This document shows, piece by piece, positions 12,905-25,000 of a stretch of DNA of 64,000 nt. The notes beneath the pieces are model-generated. The model was not told the origin of the DNA. It made no database searches and saw only the letters and a list, made by a program, of their open reading frames with translations. How positions within the stretch are numbered: position 1 is the stretch's first letter; every line of letters starts with the position of its first letter. A program made the position numbers and the translations under genes. This DNA comes from Polyodon spathula (lineage: Eukaryota > Chordata > Actinopteri > Acipenseriformes > Polyodontidae). The DNA lies in contig NC_054539.1 in NCBI RefSeq assembly GCF_017654505.1, forward strand, positions 66,358,256-66,422,255, given 5' to 3'.

Positions 12905-13377
12905 GGCGGTCCCAGAGTGTCTCACCTGGTAAAAGCACAGCCACATGGAGTGCTGGGCGAGTTATGCAGTGCAGGTTTATGTCCTAACTGTGCGGAGTCG
13001 CTGGTCTTCGCTGGGGATTCCGAAGGGTGTGTCACGTGGGTTCTGGTGCTCCCATGGGTTAGGGAGGCAAAACCGTCAGGGACTGCTTCTCCTCATCACG
13101 CTACAGAAAACCCTGCTGCCCAGGCACCCAGAGCCCAGAATGGACACCTGAATGGGGGCCTTTGTCCTACAGAGGTACCTCGTTGACATCTGCTCTCGAG
13201 TTCCTGGGTGTAAAAGAAGAAGCTGGCTTGGTCGTGGTATCGGAGGACGCCCACTGAGCTGTGTCGAGAATTGCTGCATTAAGGAGAAAAAAAAATTGGA
13301 CAATTTGGGGAAAAAATCGGGGGTAAAATAATTAGGCACACTAAATTGAATGAATAAATAAATAAATAAATAAATGA
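12905..13377 (+). repeat. SINE-like element with AATA tail
   Basis: A GC-rich body, unlike the surrounding AT-rich DNA, begins with a segment resembling a polymerase III A box (CTCACCTGGTAAAAGCAC, about 12920). It ends in the tail region ATTGGACAATTTGGGG followed by (AATA)n at 13352-13375. A GC-rich body, an AT-rich 3' part and a simple-repeat tail are the layout of a tRNA-derived SINE. The open frames inside it are chance. The 5' boundary is approximate. Confidence 0.65.
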
Positions 13378-13954
13378 GGTATGTAGTTGTTTAAATTCAG
13401 AACTGATTCCTTTTAGAGTTGCAAGAGCACCCAAGAGAAAAGGTTCTGCCACTATGCATCAGGAATTCATCAATAAAAAGGCTGAGCTTAATACGCTCGC
13501 AATTGAAAAAGAGTAATAGTGAGTTTTCATTGCGATATGGGCACAGTAAGAGAAAAAACCTGATCAACCACTGGCTTGGTAGCTCAAAAATATAGGCTGC
13601 AAAACTCGCATTCGCATCTTGAATTTGAATGTCTTGAATCACTCCCTCTGAGATTATTTCAAAGCCATACTGTAAACAGCTGTCCACAGAATGATCTCCA
13701 CTGAGGTTCAAGAAGTAAACATGTGTCTCAAATCATTGAAGTCCTGAGGACTAGATGGCATGCAAGCTGAGTATCATTAGAAATAAAGATCACCACACTG
13801 TAAGATAAAATGTTAACCAAACCTGTTTACAAGAGGCCCGGTTCAATTTGCCTTTTTATAATGTTTGCTTGCTGCTGATTGGGTGCCAATGTGAACATGG
13901 TGTTGCATCTGAGAGTCATATCTTGTGTAACATTTCTGCTTCATTTCTGTACAG

Positions 13955-14096
13955 TGTTATCAATTAATCAATCAATCTTTATTTTATGTAGCGCCTTTCA
14001 TAGTGGCCTTTCATGAGGAACAATGAATAATACATTAAGTACAGTGAAATACAGGGCATAGTACCTTAAATACAAACAGTTAAAAAAAAAAAGCAA
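13955..14096 (+). repeat. LINE-type 3' tail fragment
   Basis: It starts with (ATCA)n and CTTTATTTTATGTAGCGCC followed by TTTCATAGTGG, a block I recognise as a widespread interspersed 3' end in fish genomes, and it ends in an A-rich run. No coding part remains. Confidence 0.5.
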
Positions 14097-17000
14097 ATAA
14101 ATCTAAACATTGTGGATGTGTGTGTCTTATGGAATCATAGGGCTAGGATGTGAATTCTAAACATTCTGGGTGCGCTGTTGCCATAATGCCCGGGCAGTTG
14201 GCGAAGTGCCCAGCTGCAGTGGGCAGCTTCAAATTTTATGTCATTTCGGCATCTGCCCACAGCCACCCAGGCTGATGGCAAAGAAAGACTTTAGTGTGCC
14301 CTGTTGTAACAAATGAAAGGCTAATGAAAAGTAACACAGCATTGTTCATCCTCTGGGTATCTACTGCAGTTCTCAATAATAGTTTGTTAGTTGAAAACTT
14401 TATTTAATCATTACACCAACTGAATCGTTTATATTTATTTTTATTTAATGAAATGCAAAGGCAAATGTCTAATTGTCTGAGCTCTGACGTCAACATGAAA
14501 TAATATTGTTTGAATGTGTAAAAAATCACTCTCTGTTTGTATTATACTATAATACATGGATGAAGGCTATATTTGCATCCTGAGCCATTCCAAAAAATAA
14601 AGGCTTTTTGCCACAGTACTGACGTCAAAAAGTGATCATTCCTCGAGATGAAAAGATACACAATAGACAATATGGCCTTCTTCAACTGGAGGTAGGTAGG
14701 TGTTAATTTTCAAATTAGAATTCTATGAATCATGGTATCAGGAAATGTTTTGGTTACGGCAGAATGTTCCTAACAAGTGGTTACAAGGTCATGGATTTTG
14801 ATAACCATCTGTGCTTTAAGACGTCAGTACTCAATAGATGCCCAAGCTGTTGGAAGCACCCGTGGCAAATGGATAAAGGAATGACCCAGATTGATAAATC
14901 CCCTATTGATAAATAAGAGCTGGGTGTCTTTTTTCTTGTTAAACCATAGTTAAAGCAACACTAAACATTACATAATAATAAACATGTTTCTCGGTATTGA
15001 ATCTTTGTAGTTTTGTAAAAAAAAAATAAAAAATACGTTTTTGTGGATATTCACTGACTGGCCAAAAAATGAGAGATGACTTCCTGCCGAAGCTCACAAT
15101 GGGTAAAGCACAGCCTGGGTCTAATGTTGCACATGTCTACGGGCTTGATCCTTCATGACCTCTTTGAGTTTCCACTGGTGGCTTTTTGCAAATGTTGTTT
15201 CAGGAACACCTTGAATATACAGTGCAGATCATAAGATACAATACAACCACTGAGATACAATTTCATGTTCCTGTCCTACACCAGATAAAAATCCCCTGAT
15301 ATTTAGAGGTATGTACAGTATACTCTATACTCACTGTGTGTTCTCCAAGGCATTTGCCTTAATACAGGATGGTTTTGCTAAAAAGTAATGTTGGTGCACT
15401 TCATACTGGGATGAGAATAAAATTATGGGAAGCAGTGCTGCTACAGAAGCCAAGGAATGTCAGATTTTATATGCCAGCGTTTATTTATAGCCTTAACTGT
15501 GCCAGTTGAAAGGCAGAAAAGCAATCTGTAGTGCGGGGAATTATTTTCATTGTGGTCCCAGGGCAATTTTAAGCTCTGCTCATCACAAGTTGGTCTAGGC
15601 TTTCCTACAGCACATACATACAGATCACCCATTTTTTTTCTTTCCATCCAGTTATTCTCAGTGTATTGTCATAGCATCCTTTCCCTTGTATTGTCACATG
15701 CCACTGCCTCAGCAAGTCTACACAAAGAGATGGCAGCCTGTTCTAATTTTACCTTGTAATATTCTGCTTTGACTCACTGCCTCTCTCCACTGACATTTAC
15801 ATTTAAATTGATTATCTGACAGCGGTTGATGCAACTGCATTAATGAATATGCTTATGTTTTCTGATAGGTGGTAATTTCTATGCTTGCAAGGAAATAATC
15901 AAAGTCGAACGATTTGGTTGGTGGGCTTTAGTAATTGTAATCAAAGGAGGGTTAGATTTAGCAGTCCCTTTCATGGCCTTTTCTCCTTGGTCTCTGTGGA
16001 TTTTTTTTTTAGCACCTGGCCACTCTTTCATGTCACTCATGGTCTTGTGTCATGATGAAATAAAAAGTTAATTTGCCACATGTATGCACTTTTTTTTTTT
16101 TTTTAATATATCTCTAGTCTTCAGATATCTGCTACATGTAGCAATTGGATTATGTTCTTTGGTTTTATTAACAAAATGTTACCCATGGGATCCTGTGCCC
16201 TTCTGTTTATTTGTCTTTTTTTTATTCCATTCTTGCTAGAATCAGAAGTCCATCCTGCTACTCAAGTCTCCAAAAGGTGGTGTGAGCATTAGAACTAAGA
16301 GCAGAAGAACAAGAGGACCTGGCACTGTTTTAATCCTAGTACAGTCACTGACCCACTGTGTGACCTGTATACACTTTTGCCTTCACTTTAAAACTTACTG
16401 CTAGCAAGGTGTCACATTGATAAATCATTTGAAGAGAAAATATGTGTTTGTTTTGCAAACTGATGCCAGAAACACTGAGATGATGTCAGGATCTGTATTA
16501 GCCAGTGATTAGAAATATGGCATGTGGGTTATAGTGTGCATTGGCTGACATGTTTAACATGTCACAAGCTCCTGCAGCCATCCTCTTTTCCCTCATGTCT
16601 GTAGTTGCATGTAATGTTTGCAATTCCTTGATGATGGGTTTTTAGTATGGGCAACTCCAGTGTCATACAAAGAAGCTATGACTAGTCAGGCACCTACTGT
16701 ACAATCATGCCCCTTGAAAAATGACATCTTTACGGTACCTGTTTAAGAGCTACCAGCTAACAGCTAACTTCTTAATGTGTTGAACAGTTGTTCACATGGT
16801 GTGTCACGCACAGTAATGCAGGAGGTCAGACACAGAACCAGTTCAGTCGTGGAATACTTGGTGGCTTTCTGGCCATATCATAGGCTAAACTCATTCCAAA
16901 AACATAGGAGTTTACTACAGTATCTTCCCCATGGTTGTACTATTCATTTACCATAGTTTACCCAGGCTTACCATGTTTATTAACATGCTTGCTATTTTTT

Positions 17001-18027
17001 ACTAAGCTTACTAATGTTTTACTATGCTTTATTAAACGTTGCTATGCTTTGAATATGGTACATTTTTTATAATATTGTATCTTACTGGCTATGTTTGTGG
17101 TTATTGATGTGACTTTGCACACTTTTTTTTTTACTTAACATTCCCTTAATATTTGTGAGAATTAATTTGGGCTAGGTATGTCAAGCTACCTTAATATTTA
17201 AAATGTGTAATAAAAGGATGGTGCTTTAGAGTCAGTAGAACAGAGGCATGTCTGTGACGCATGAAAGTTTCTCTCCTAATTAACAGATGCTATATTCATA
17301 ATTGTACTATACTGTAAATCATATGAAATATATATTTACTTTTTAAAACATTACAGTAAAAATACACCCTATTTTTTTTTTCCAATTCAATTAATATATT
17401 TGTAAAAGATCTAGAATATGACAGCAGAGGCATTTATTGTGGTGTCTGATCTTTTACTGCCATCTTCCAATGTGCACATCATAATTCTGGAGGTCTACAT
17501 ATAGAGATTGTGATAAAACTTTCTGAGGACCTTCTCTAGCTGTTTTTAAGCATGTCATAATTAGTATTTTGCATTGATACAATTTCATCATCAGTGTGCG
17601 TTTTTATTTTATTACTTATCATTATCTGTGTGTGCGCATATGGTATGTGTGTGGTGCGCATTAAAGTGAAGGACTACAGTGCACTGATAAATGAGAGCCG
17701 CCATGTAGGCAGTGAGAATACAGGACTCACATTTGACTTTTTCATCACTTCCACCACAGAACAATAGAGAAGCCCCTGCTGCTTTATATTCTGTCCCTTT
17801 GACCCCCCTTGGTGTGTATCGAGCTCAATCCCAGCTGGTAAAATACAGCAGAATATGTATTAGCAAGAAACTTATAGATAGTATCTAGCATCACAGTACT
17901 TCACAACACAGGCCTGAGAAACATGTACATGGTTCTAAGTACGATTTTAAGTGACTTTTCAATGTTGCAGGAGTTTCCATGTTTTAATAAATAAAATTGA
18001 AAGTTGCATAGAGGGTTATGTGTGTGT
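14097..18027. other. Noncoding DNA, no gene recognised
   Basis: No exon was supported. At 16940-17060 there is a degenerate series of related motifs (TTTACCATAG, TTACCATGTTTA, TTACTATGCTTTA), probably an old repeat. A T-run lies at 16090-16104. Confidence 0.5.
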
Positions 18028-18032
18028 GGGTA

Positions 18033-18669
18033 TGTCACAGAGACGGCCGAAGTGGGCGGCGTCAGAACCAGGAAAGGTAAGGCAATACACAAAACACAGG
18101 ACGGATGAAATGAAGTGATGAAGACGCCTGTTGGCGCCGGTTTAATACAAAATAAAAGGTTTATTACAAACACGAAAAACACAGGACACGGCACTCTACG
18201 CCAAAATAAAGACAAACGAAAACAGACTAAACTTAACAAAACGGTGCACGGACAGACACTGACAAACACGGTGAGCAGATACTTTCTCCTCTTATCATTA
18301 CTACGACTACTGCTTATTTCCTCCGTCTCCAATCCCGTTCTCCGCTCACCGAACACCCAACCGCCAGTATGTGACAACGTGCATCTATATATACTATTGT
18401 GCTGGGATTCAATTACCAATTAATTATTCACTTGAATCCCAGCACGTGAATTAATAAAGTGCAATTCCCCGTGCTCACATATTACTACATTTTACTTGCA
18501 CGTGAAGTGCTGTGCAATCCTCGTGCCTAAATACACATATACATTTTTAAACACTCGTGTTACACAGACCCGTTTATATCCCGTGTACCAATGTCTATAC
18601 ACCAACATTTAAACACACCACACGCAACACATAACAGATAATATACACAGGGGCGGGCACTTTGTTACA
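18033..18669 (-). mobile_element. Solo LTR of an LTR retrotransposon
   Basis: Read on the minus strand the element begins TGTAACAAAGTG and ends GTCTCTGTGACA, the TG...CA ends of LTRs. It is flanked by an exact 5-bp duplication GGGTA (18028-18032 and 18670-18674), the signature of integrase insertion. Length is 637 bp. On the minus strand it has a TATATATAG box (plus 18385-18394) and, further downstream, an AATAAA signal (plus 18159-18164), as expected for U3 and R. No internal coding region or second LTR is present, so it is most likely the product of LTR-LTR recombination. It also contains a perfect 14-bp inverted repeat (18399-18412 and 18432-18445). Confidence 0.88.
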
Positions 18670-18674
18670 GGGTA

Positions 18675-19689
18675 TCATGCCCAACCTACCAAAGTAAGTG
18701 TAAACTGCTGGCAATCATTTGAAATGTTTTTTTGATTTAGGTAGTAGAGAGTCGGTTAGTGTTGCATTACGATTATCCAAAATGGCAAACCAATCATTCT
18801 CCTGCAATGATCACCAGCTTGTTTGAATCCATAATAAGCAGCATAATTAACATGAAGCTGAGTAAAATTTGCAAAAACAAACATGACCCCGTTTTAAAGA
18901 GGCAGTGCAGCACATGCTGTACTAGACATCTCAGCAAAAGCCTGTTTCTAAATAAATAGAAAAATAAATAAACGTGAAGCTTTGCACCTAGCTCTCCAGA
19001 AAAGCAACTCACCCATAATGACTGTGATAGGCATGGCTGAGCCCAGATGTTTAACTCAGCAAAGCTCCATTTACTTTAATCTGTATATTGTCTTTTGAAA
19101 CAACGTACAGTCTGCATTTTAACAACCGATAAGAAGTGCTTAATAATGAAAGAATAAGCACTTGCTTACTGGAGATACAAAAGGAAAGCCTTTCCTGTAA
19201 TTGCCACAATACTGACTGATAACACTGTGTGAAAAGAACCACTGCACAGTCATCTGTGGATCTGATTCTGGAGATAGGATCCTCTGATTTCCGAAAGGGT
19301 AGAATCCTGCATATTAATGCATATATAGCAAAGTATATTGTAAAAACGATTATTTCTGTGTTGTGTTTTTAAGGTTAAATAGTGAAAACTGCTTAACAGA
19401 ATCACTGGGTAATTGAATCAACTGCATATTGTAATAAAACATTTTAAAAAATCGTCCATTGCTGTTCCACCTTTACAGAACTTACTGTTTTATGTATTAA
19501 AAATGCATGCAAAGCTATAAACATGCACCGTACTTATTTATTTTTATTCTTTATTACCAAAGCAAGAACAAGATGCGTTTTTTTTTTATTGGTTTAATAT
19601 GGATTTAAATATTGTGAGATTGACCCAGGTTTTGTAGTGTAGTTTGCAGTATATATATATTTTTTCCTGTTGTTTCTGCTTTTTTCTAG
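18675..19689. other. Noncoding DNA upstream of msra exon 2
   Basis: AT-rich DNA. A polypyrimidine stretch (19660-19689) immediately before exon 2 serves as the acceptor tract. Nothing else was recognised. Confidence 0.55.
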
Positions 19690-19758
19690 TGAAGCATCAC
19701 GTTAATGGAAAGAGGACTGTGGGGCCGTTCCCTGAGGGACTGCAGATGGCCATGTTTG
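19690..19758 (+). pseudogene. msra: msra exon 2
   Basis: It reads VKHHVNGKRTVGPFPEGLQ then MAMF, matching the N-terminal segment of vertebrate MSRA. The acceptor is TTTTTTCTAG and the donor TTTG|GTGAGT; both look functional. It is 69 bases and ends in phase 1. No damage is seen in this exon. Confidence 0.92.
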
Positions 19759-19836
19759 GTGAGTGATCCGTACTGAAAGAGGGAGACTGACAGCAGAAGG
19801 TGTTGCGTAATTAGTCCACAACGCATTAATCAGGGC

Positions 19837-19837
<1 letters not shown>

Positions 19838-19868
<31 letters not shown>
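19838..19868. repeat. Poly-C run
   Basis: About 31 consecutive C bases in msra intron 2. The exact length is likely unreliable in any assembly. Confidence 0.9.
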
Positions 19869-20911
19869 ACCCCATTTTTTTTTCCAAAAGTTTTTTCAAA
19901 AAAAGAAGAGAAAAAAAGGGGGGAAATCAACTACTATTATGATCAGAAATAATTGTAACACGTCAGTTAGTTAGTTCTTATTGTTTTTGTCTGATTCCTC
20001 GCCCCAGATAAAATTATTATACAGAGATTCCAGGCAGGAATTGAATAGCTTTTATGAAGGTCTTCTTTTTACACATAATATTTTATTTTAAAGTTGCTCA
20101 CAAATTACTGTGCTACGTGGCATTTCCGAGTTTGTTTAACCCTGTCGACTTGACATCAATTGAGCAAACTGGTCACACGGCAGGATATAGGTTAAATGAT
20201 ATAAACCAGGATTTAAATACTGTTAAAATATTGTTCTTTTAACCCCTTCAGGACCAAATGTTTTTGAAGAGAATTTCCCCCACGATAATGTATGGCACTT
20301 ATAATAACCTCAACGAGAACAAAAGCACTCCATTAATATCACGTAAATATAATAGTGGTCCCTAAAGGATTAAACACAATCAAATATGTGGTAGATGTCT
20401 TGTTGAAAGGTGAAGAGAAGAAGTGACATTGCTCATAATAACCTTTCCTAATTGTGTGCAATGGCAATGCAGTGGTTCTGTACTGAGGGGCAAGGGTAGC
20501 ACAAGGGAAGCTACTGTACAGGTTTGTCATTAACTTTGTCAAATTGTAAATACTCAATCATACACACAGTATTAAGTAATACTGATAATAAACTTGATTT
20601 ATGGCAGGGTTTCCCAATCATAATTTTTGAGAGCTCTTTCACTCCAAATGGAATAGGTAAAATGGAATAATTAACTCATGTCTGGCCTAGAGATGGAGGT
20701 GAAAAACATGGTTGGAACAAAGCTCTGGACTGGAAGTTTGTGCACATGGTCTGAATGTCAGTGTTCAGAAATGTCAGCGTAGTCCTGAGCAGTGCGTTAT
20801 TATTGCTAACTAAAGCTCATGCCCATAAGAGTACCATGATTTTATAATAAAACCAAGTACATTCACTTCCAAAATGGAATTATATTGTATCTTTTTTGAT
20901 TTGTAACAAAG

Positions 20912-21031
20912 GCATGGGCTGTTTCTGGGGAGCTGAGAGAAAATTCTGGAGACAAAAAGGTGTCTCTTCCACACAGGTGGGCTATGCTGGTGGATACACA
21001 CCTAACCCATCCAATGAGGAGGTCTGTTCAG
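20912..21031 (+). pseudogene. msra: msra exon 3 (catalytic Cys), donor mutated
   Basis: It encodes [18 protein letters not shown] and then the [10 protein letters not shown] block ending EEVCS. The GCFWG cysteine is the nucleophile of MsrA enzymes. The exon is 120 bases and open. The base after the expected exon end (TTCAG) is A, giving ATATGTAAGT where GTATGTAAGT would be an ideal donor, so one G-to-A change explains the loss. Confidence 0.93.
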
Positions 21032-21609
21032 ATATGTAAGTGATGCAGAATTATATAAAATGTATTCACAGCAATAACAAAGTGCTAATCCCTAAAAGTT
21101 GCATCATATAGTTCATATTCACTTAGAAAAATGCTCAGAGACAGTTAAAAGCCTAATCTGTTTCAAATTAACAATTTTTCTCTGGAATATTTGAAATTAC
21201 TTAGGGGAGGAATTTAAAAAGCTTCTTATTTGGAACCCATGTAGGAGTTCCTATGTAACTCAGTTTAAAGGTTCCATTAGGAGGGTCGAACATAGTTTCA
21301 TTGTGTTCTGGAAAGATGCTCCCTTCGTTGGCAGAGGAAGAGCCTACCTTCCTCTGCTGCTGCACCTAGGCTGTGCTGCTCCTTAGAGAGCGGCTGTGTT
21401 TTCTAGAGTGGAAATGGATCCAGGGTAAACAGAGGATTAATGGCTGGCAGGGTGCCTGGGTACGAGAAACACAGTAACATTGGAATAATGCAGACTTACT
21501 AATTTTAAAGGTCATAGATTTATATTTTTTTTTTACTTTGCTTAAGCCATTTACCTACCTTGTTGATGAATCATAATGTAGGCAAAGCACTATAAACGCC
21601 TTAAAAAAA

Positions 21610-21638
21610 GGGGGGGGGGGGGGGGGGGGGGGGGGGGG
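21610..21638. repeat. Poly-G run
   Basis: About 29 consecutive G bases in msra intron 3. Confidence 0.9.
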
Positions 21639-22006
21639 TCAAACAACAATACGTTTATTATTTATCTATTTTCTTACTTGATAATACTCTCCGAACCAAT
21701 TTGCTTTCAATTACGTTTATACAATTACAAGTTTAAATCTCTGTGTTGGCATTACACAGCGTTGTATTGCTGCTAAAGTTTGCTTTAATATCTAATAAAT
21801 GTAAACATTAAAGTGATAGAGCCCTTCCAAAGTCAAGGGCTCTGTCGCTATTAGAAAATGATTTATTTCTTTATTTTCTCTTAAAAAAAACACTTTAAAA
21901 CGTATATTTACCTTAAACTTCTGATATTTTGCCAAGTAACGTTCCGTTGAGGAAAATAGTCCCTAACATAATTAGAATATAAAAACGACATACACGTAGA
22001 GAAAAC

Positions 22007-22007
<1 letters not shown>

Positions 22008-22056
<49 letters not shown>
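22008..22056. repeat. (ATT)n microsatellite
   Basis: About 16 uninterrupted ATT units. Confidence 0.95.
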
Positions 22057-22058
<2 letters not shown>

Positions 22059-25000
22059 TGATAACATATTTATTTATTAGGGTCTTACTATTTCTTATTA
22101 TAATTTATCTGGACATGTGCAATTATTGAATAGTCCGTGTAGTATTGAGTTTGACTCGAAACTTGTTGTTGGAGGTGGGGCGTCATTCAAGAAGGCAGGG
22201 AGTGGATTTGGCCGGTTTAGAAAGAATTGAAACAGGGTTGGGTGTTTGATTGGCTGATTTTGAGGGAGGATGTTGTTTGGATCCAGCCGATGACAGAATT
22301 GTGGACCAATTGTGTCTTCCCTGTTGATTTGTTGCCCAGTAGCTGCGAATTGAGCCTTCATTACGGTGTCCTGTCACATACATGATTTCCCTTGTCTCTA
22401 GACCAGCGTCAGAAAGTATGTTTAGGTAGCTTTTTATGTTATAAGATTAGTTGTAGATTAGAATGTTAAGGAAAAAGCCGGTATTTGTGCGTGGATTGAT
22501 TTTAAAATATAATTCACAGTTAAGCACTTCAACGTTCCAGCGGGCATTTATGCAAAATAGAAGCCCGGTAGATCTGGAAGCTGATAAGCTGTTCACACTT
22601 TTCTAATTATTAATATACAGAAATAACTGTTTTTTTTTTTATTTAATAAAATGTACCACCAGTGAAAACAGTACTGGAATCAGCAAAAAAAAAAAAAAAT
22701 ACAGCATTAGAAACTGTATATCATAAAATTATATGAAAGAGTACCGAGCTGACTGAATATAACACCATTTGAATGTGGTATTAAAGCCATACCATTTGTT
22801 CGGTATTGAGGGTGTAAACTATGAACATGGCTACTGCCAGACATAGCTGGCGTACTTCATGTTTTTCAAATGCTGATTTATTCAGGGACATTCTGTAAAG
22901 TCAGGAAAGGTGCAGGTATTATACCTCTGAGTTCTGCTAAGCTGAGAATCTTAAAGCTGAAAATCTTAAATGCTTTCTACTGTATTAGGAAAACAGATTT
23001 AAAATAGCTCTATCTAGTTCAACAAAAGAACCGCCCACATTTTCAGTTCATATTAGCAGTACTACTATCTTGAATAAAAAACATCTTCATTTCAAAACAG
23101 TAATAGTACCTTTTTCTATTGGCATTGACTGTACTGCATTGAGTATTATTGTCTAGATTTCATAGATGGGGATGCAAATGAGGTGACGATGAACCCCAGA
23201 CAGTGCCATATGACAAATAGTTTCCAGAATTTAATTATCCAGTAATGAGAAATGTTTACTTCATGTGCTAAATAACATCCTATACAGGTCATTCACATAA
23301 TATTGCTAAATTGTTTGATTTTTCCCCCTATTCCGTAGGCCTTTCTTCATCCCCATCTCCCTTCACTTTTTTTTCTCGCACATTGGATATAATTTAAATG
23401 TTCCTAATGTTCAAGAAACCTGCTGGAGGATTGATACAGCTGTGGGGATTCAATTATACATGGCCTGGAGTGTTTTTTTAATAATAAAGCTGTATCACAG
23501 CTGATTTTTTCTTTTCAGTTTCAAAATTGATTAAAAAAAAAGAATATATGTAATAAATGGATGAGAAGTGACAATCTGACATTAGTGTTTGTAACTATCT
23601 ACCAACTGGACAAACTGTTATTGTAACATTACATAAGTTTAACCATATTATAGTTTTAGGAGGATTGTAGATATTTGATATTATTCCTAAACAGAATTAT
23701 TCGCTGTTTTTTATTTCTAAATTAAATGAAAAATAATGAAATCACATCTTGTCACAAGACAAGACACCTGCGATGTTGACACGTCAACTTTCTTGCCACA
23801 GGAGACTCCAGCGCCTTCAAGAGTTCAACCAGTGTAATAACACACTCACCGCACCACTCTGTGCTACCTGAACCTTGCTCTGAAAAGCGATCTCCATTCA
23901 TCATTTGAAAATACTGTGTCCCAATTAAATGCAGTGACATCTCAATTACATGACATAAATAGCATTGGTAAGAACCGTCTCCCAGAGTTCTGTCCCATTT
24001 AAACAGAAATCCTAATTGTCAGTGTTCTGATTTAGGTGGCACCGACTGAACTAAAATTAACTAACTGTTGAAATAATTATTCGTAATAACATGGTATGTG
24101 CTTTTCTGTTGAATTGCTCTGACTGTGGTTTCATTGATGAAGCAACAGTTTTCTGTAGATTTGTAGCACAAACTGTGGATTCATAAATCAACAATATATC
24201 TGCCCCACACATAACTTTTAGTTAGAAGATTGGTAACATTACCATGAAAGATCAGAATAGATCAAAGGGTGGCGTAAAATACAACAAACTGCATAATGAA
24301 CAACAAATGTATTAGGCAGTGGTGTTGCTTCAAAGACCCACAGAAAAGAAAGTCATTAACAAAATGACTGTCTGCTCCTCAAGCGTGTCTTTCTCTGTGT
24401 TTTTTTCTTTTCATTAAGTCTGTTTTACCATCCAGGCAGTTCTGTAGTGAGGCAAAATAGAAAAAAATGTTAATCCCGGAAGAGCTGAACGTCAAAATTA
24501 CCAGATACAGTATATCTATATGGCAAAGATGGATTTGGTGTTTACTGTTGTCAATATAATGTAATGTAACACTGCTAATGTAATAGAGGTAGAAAGAGAT
24601 GAACTGCATTGGCAGGTATCACCAAAGGATTAGGTTGTAGAGAGTGCCAAACTGCAAGATACACAGTAAGAGAATAAATAAGGCAACTTCACAGCACATT
24701 CAAAAACATTTTATGTATCAAGCTTAATACAAACCCCAGAGATGGATTTTATACAGTAATAAGCATACACCTTTAAGATTGAATAAAGAGTTCATACCTT
24801 GAATCTTTTCTAAAGAACTGAGATAGAAGGAAGACTCAGGGATTGGAATGCTTTAATACAGCACTATTCAGGCTGTTTGCCATAGTACACATTTTTGCTG
24901 AATATTTTGTTCAATTGATATATGTAATGAACAAAGTAAAATCTATCTAATTTAAATTCCACCCACAGCAGGCCTTTCCTGAAGAATGCCAGGCATACAA

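Noticed and set aside
12656..12944. Frames encoding long Tyr-Ile runs (also at 39519, 58578 and 8596)
   Set aside because: These are translations of (TA)n microsatellites.
12899..13339. Three overlapping open frames in a GC-rich patch
   Set aside because: They lie in a SINE-like element; overlap on both strands and lack of domains argue against coding.
22098..22383. Possible small gene with CCAAT-like motifs on the minus strand
   Set aside because: No splice or domain support; composition alone is not enough.
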